Shown one piece after another: positions 60,471 through 64,000 of a stretch of 64,000 nt of DNA. Source of the stretch: Kuschelorhynchus macadamiae (taxonomy: Eukaryota; Arthropoda; Insecta; Coleoptera; Curculionidae); NCBI GenBank assembly GCA_030620095.1, contig JAUTXW010000600.1, positions 124,001 to 188,000 on the forward strand, given 5' to 3'. The translations under genes and the position numbers were made by a program. The notes below the pieces were generated by a model. The model worked only from the letters and a program-made list of their open reading frames with translations, made no database searches and was not told the origin of the DNA. How positions within the stretch are numbered: the stretch's first letter is position 1; each line of letters opens with the position of its first letter.

Positions 60471-60860
60471 CCGTCTTAGCGTGGAACTTCTATTTTGCTC
60501 AAACCAGGCTCTTCTGCTACTTTTAGTTATAATATATTAAGTACTAGGTAATCAATTATTATGTTTTCAGTAAAGACAGTCAAAAAGCAATAGATATATT
60601 TTATTTTCTCCTTTTGGAACACTTTATATATTATATTTGTATGTATATTATAAGTTAAACAAACATATCGATTTAACAAATTAGAGGGAGGGGGGGAGGG
60701 GGGATTATTATAAACAAATTTTAAGGTTAGGTTTTCATTCTTACTTTTGACTTAAAAATATATGAAAAACCTCTGAAAAGTTTCTGGAATTTTAATTTTA
60801 AAAATGCTCGGGAAAGTCGGCTTTATTAAACAACAAAATTTAATTATTGTTTTGAAATTT
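60471..60860. other. Unique AT-rich stretch with a G-rich run
   Basis: Not seen in other units. No open frame. It separates the inverted piggyBac remnant from another inverted Tigger copy, so it marks the outer edge of the last macro-unit or a further insertion. Confidence 0.5.
60683..60704 (+). other. G-rich run, G-quadruplex candidate
   Basis: GAGGGAGGGGGGGAGGGGGG contains at least four G-triplets within 20 bases, in a region otherwise very poor in G+C. Confidence 0.7.
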
Positions 60861-60864
60861 TGGC

Positions 60865-62445
60865 AATTTCGATTAACACATTCCTTATGAAATATCTTCG
60901 AGCATTCGTCACAAACCAAGCGGTATTGAACTTTCGTGCATTGTTTGCAAACTGTACAAGAATGTATGTGCTGTTTCTGATAAGCTGGTTTTTTATTAAA
61001 CAGTGCGCGGGTTACTGCCTTAACATTTTGATTAACAAATAAATCAATGTTCGAACAAGATGGATTATTTTCTTTTAACGGGTCTTTGATTTTCTTTGGT
61101 TACCTCGTTTTGTTTTTCCGAATTCTTTTTTTTTTCATTGCGCTTTTTTTTTCGTTGCGCTTTTCCTTCTTCCAACTTTCTCTTTTTCTCATTTTTTTCT
61201 TTAAACAAGTTTTTATATTTTTCTGAAGTTATTTATTTAGGCTTTACGTTCTGGTGTTTTAGGCATTACTAAGATCTTTTTTTGATGTTTTGTTTCTCAT
61301 CGTTATTTTGGTTGTCATTGTTATTTTCTACTTCAACAGCCATGTCTACGGTTAAATTTACTTGGTCATTATTGCTGTATATTAAATTTTGGGTACCAAT
61401 TAGCTGTTGACTTTCATCTTTACTTACTTACATATACTGTCACATTTAAAGTTTGTTCTGCGGTTTGATTTATATGTCTCTGAAGTTCATAACTTCATTC
61501 CGTAAAAATGACTCTTCTGGATTAACCACGTGAGGTTCTCGCATATTGGATCTAATTGGATGTTTAAAAGCCTTCCAAACCTTATACAGTAGCAAAGTGT
61601 CTTCATTATCTTCAGTTATCTCATCAGGATTTGTACTACCAAAATTACTGATTTTTTCTTCACCAACAATGGCAGAAAAATCTTTATAAGATAAGGTGGG
61701 AAACGCGGAAACTTCTCCAGCTTCTTCGGGCTTAGGGGCAACCGAAGGTTGACATTTTCCAAGACATTTTGAAAAAAAGTCGATGTTGTCAGCTAAAAAG
61801 GGGAAAACTCCACATATTCTAAAATCATTTACCAGTGTGTCTGGATTTATAGCTGTAGTCACAACATTTTCTAGAATACAGGCAAAGTTTATTTTAGTTA
61901 CTACTTCATTAACACGCTCATTGCACCACTCCCTAACTGCTTTTTTCCAAGAAAGTTTAATTGGGCGAAAACCTGAAACATCTGCGGGTTGTAGAATTCG
62001 TGTTGCATTTTCAGTTCTATTCTAAGTTCAGAACAAAGTTTGCTAACCTCATAGGTCAGATGTGTTTTATGGCCGTCTAAAAGAAAATATTACTGGCAAT
62101 TCGATGCTTTGTTTGATCAAGTACGGATGAAATATATTGACAACAAATTCAAAAAATACTTTTGACGCCATCCAACCATTCTCATTCTCTGCTATTCACC
62201 ACTCCGCTGGAACACTTGATAAATTTTTTTCAGGAGTTCGTTGATACCCATAAATTATCATAGGACAAGTTTTTCCATTGGCTGAAAACGTACGGTTATA
62301 TTTTTCTTTGAGCCACCGTGTTCTACAGCATAAACATTCTTTTCACCTTTACCTGTGTGTACCGGTTGTCCATTAACTGTCCTTGTCCAATAACTGTGCG
62401 GGTTACCCTACGTTTTTTTGTAAATAATGCTCATGTGGGCGCACG
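60865..62445 (-). pseudogene. Tigger/pogo remnant, most complete C-terminus, inverted
   Basis: Reading on the minus strand: start region near 62400, FLDGHKTH-equivalent near 62080, then a segment absent elsewhere (about 61930-61960, QPADVSGF.PIKLSWKKAV-like) that restores the third acidic region in outline. The open C-terminal part is 61862-61470 (to NEVMNFRDI), followed by a Lys-rich tail (about 61120-61250) and the PHD-type finger (about 60880-60960). Frameshifts occur near 62010 and 61450. It lacks the deletion common to units 1, 2 and 5, so it is a separate, older-state copy. Confidence 0.78.
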
Positions 62446-62574
62446 CTGCACATACGGGTATTTGAACGATCTAGGCGGTCATAATACAAATTTTCGAAAT
62501 GCGAAATATTTAAAACTATGGCTACCTGGGGCTAAATTTTATTTAACTCTAAATTAGGGTTATTCTTGTTTTAG

Positions 62575-63437
62575 GTTCATCTGGAGCTAGGGTTGTGACA
62601 CGTAAATACTTGTTTGATTGTATGCAGACCCCAGATTTGCCAAATTTGGAAAAAAAATTAAATTTCTTGAAAGAGGAACTTTTGTCATGCGAAGGATATA
62701 CAGATGATCAAATCGAGATTTTAAAACAAAATTTTTCACGCTTTAAGTCCCAGTTGAAGAAAAGGTGGTCAAAAGCTCACAATAAAGTAGACGTGTTTCA
62801 AAAATATAATGCTTCATGGCTAGAAGGAACTTTCGAAATACCGGTTGTCGCTCGAATTCGCCTGGGCCGCCCACATAAGCTATTTTCTGAGTCTAGTGAA
62901 CGAACCAAGAGAAGAAAAACTGAGGATGTTCGGTGTTTTGTAGGTAAAGATGTCCTTGTTCATGCCGCTCATGTTGAATTACATAAAACTGGACAACGAG
63001 ATGCTTCAGCGATACTCAAAGATATGGTTAATACTACTCCGACACGGGCAACCAAATATAAAAAGGCCTTATTGCAATCAAGGAACAGAGAATCTGTGTC
63101 TCTTACATCTTTACAAGCACTAGCTATGTTTGTAGAAGCTGACCTAACTAGGCGACAATATGAAATTATAAGGAATACTAATAAAAAATACTTTCCATGT
63201 CATAGCTTTATACAAAAGGCAAAACGAGAATATTACCCACCTAACGAGGAATGCAAAATAACAAGCACTTCCGCTGAAAGCAATTTGCAACCTTTGCTTG
63301 ATCTTACATTAAAGCGTTTATCAATATTTCTAGAAGAGGTTCTGATGACTTTAAAACAGCTAGAACGAGAAAGTCTTAGAATTATTTGTAAATGGGGTTG
63401 TGACGGCTCCCAGCAAACCCAGTTTAAACAAAAATAA
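62575..63437 (+). pseudogene. Partial Transib/RAG1-core-like transposase
   Basis: The open frame begins after an acceptor (TTTTAG at 62574), reading SSGARVVTRKYLFDCMQ, and runs to TAA at 63435-63437. No ATG start is present, so this is an internal exon. Family-like blocks are ARIRLGRPHKLF, SSERTKRRKTED, TPTRATKYKKAL, LTRRQYEIIRNTN and, at the end, CKWGCDGSQQTQFKQK. In Transib and RAG1-like proteins the Asp of the KWG-DG block is the first catalytic residue (codon at 63402-63404). The rest of the core, including the second Asp and the Glu, is not found downstream. Assignment is from remembered family patterns. A host-domesticated relative cannot be excluded. Confidence 0.62.
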
Positions 63438-64000
63438 TTATATAACTAATAGATTAAAAAATATGTTTTTTGCATGGCCTGTTGTTTTCTGCTTTGTTCC
63501 CCATGATGTCCCTGCTAATTTTTATTAAGACAAATTGAGTACGTTATCTATGAACTGGCATTTTTTTTTCACTCACGAAAAAAATTAATACTTACAAACC
63601 GTTTAGATTTTATAGCTAGTTAGTGTTCAAATTGTCAACTTTTACACGTCAAAATTTTGAAAACAATTGAATTTTAAATTCGATCGATAGGATCTGATAC
63701 ATAGAATGTACCTAATCGGAATTCTTTGTAGAATCAAAAATTACAATTTTAGCACGACTTCCAGTCCTCGATATTAATTATAATTACCACGTAGTAGTCC
63801 TCCGGATACTCACTAGTGCCACTATATTTCAAAGAAGTCCGGGCCTGTGTACCCCACACCTATCCCCGACTCCGCTGCTGTAACTTATCTTCATTATTCC
63901 TTTAGTGCTCACTTTGAATGCCACGCGCCTTAGAACCAAAACAGAAAAATACGAGTTTTGTGTTTGTGATTTGCATTTATATTGGCAATGTAGGTACAAA
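63438..64000. other. No recognisable feature
   Basis: AT-rich up to about 63700, then a more mixed stretch (63790-63940). No long frame, tRNA-like fold or copy of any repeat seen elsewhere in the window. Confidence 0.6.

Noticed and set aside
63780..63945. tRNA or small RNA gene in the less AT-rich right edge
   Set aside because: No cloverleaf arms or A/B box combination could be found by eye.

Overview
The window looks like intergenic heterochromatin from an AT-rich insect genome; hemipteran or coleopteran fit best, but the order cannot be fixed from sequence alone. Almost everything is satellite DNA or transposable elements. Evidence for an insect host: the mix of Tc1/mariner (DUF4817-type), piggyBac, MULE, hAT, Tigger/pogo, Penelope-like and errantivirus sequences, short spliceosomal introns, and a short TTAGG run. 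I see no ordinary host gene, no rRNA or tRNA gene, no CRISPR array and no prokaryotic signals.

Left third (1-17837). A satellite of about 318-bp monomers, arranged as a four-monomer higher-order unit of 1275 bp, fills 1-11878 and flips orientation near 10322. Into it went a complete 3528-bp DNA transposon (element A, 3345-6872, TATA target duplication, 807-aa spliced transposase). A later 1.88-kb tandem duplication copied the right half of A plus adjoining satellite. At 11879 an intact-looking pogo-like transposase gene (651 aa) begins. It is joined near 14465 to a relative of A (element C, 877-aa transposase) that has lost its left end.

Middle and right (17838-62445). This is a macro-repeat. 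The order errantivirus 3' pol/env remnant, spacer, Tigger, mariner, piggyBac, Penelope-like RT, errantivirus pol recurs with a period of about 9.2-9.7 kb once later insertions are removed, then reappears partly deleted and inverted after 55475. Copies are full of stops and deletions. Younger single-copy insertions mark individual units: a 4329-bp MULE (20026-24354, 9-bp target duplication), a hAT element (39278-45540, 8-bp target duplication) that itself contains element B, a third relative of A (40308-43683, CATG target duplication), and a foldback element inside one piggyBac copy (51049-52224).

Right edge. A partial Transib/RAG1-core-like open frame (62575-63437) stops just after its first presumed catalytic Asp; 63438-64000 shows nothing recognisable.

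The most promising material is the A/B/C transposon family, tentatively Sola-like because of the 4-bp target duplication. Three divergent members share terminal CTGCC and a 4-bp duplication (seen at A and B). Every end that is present carries a second, inverted copy of the terminal sequence about 205-255 bp inside. Each member repeats its own private word there: GTCGTA in A, CGTCCTA in B, ATAAGGCG in C.
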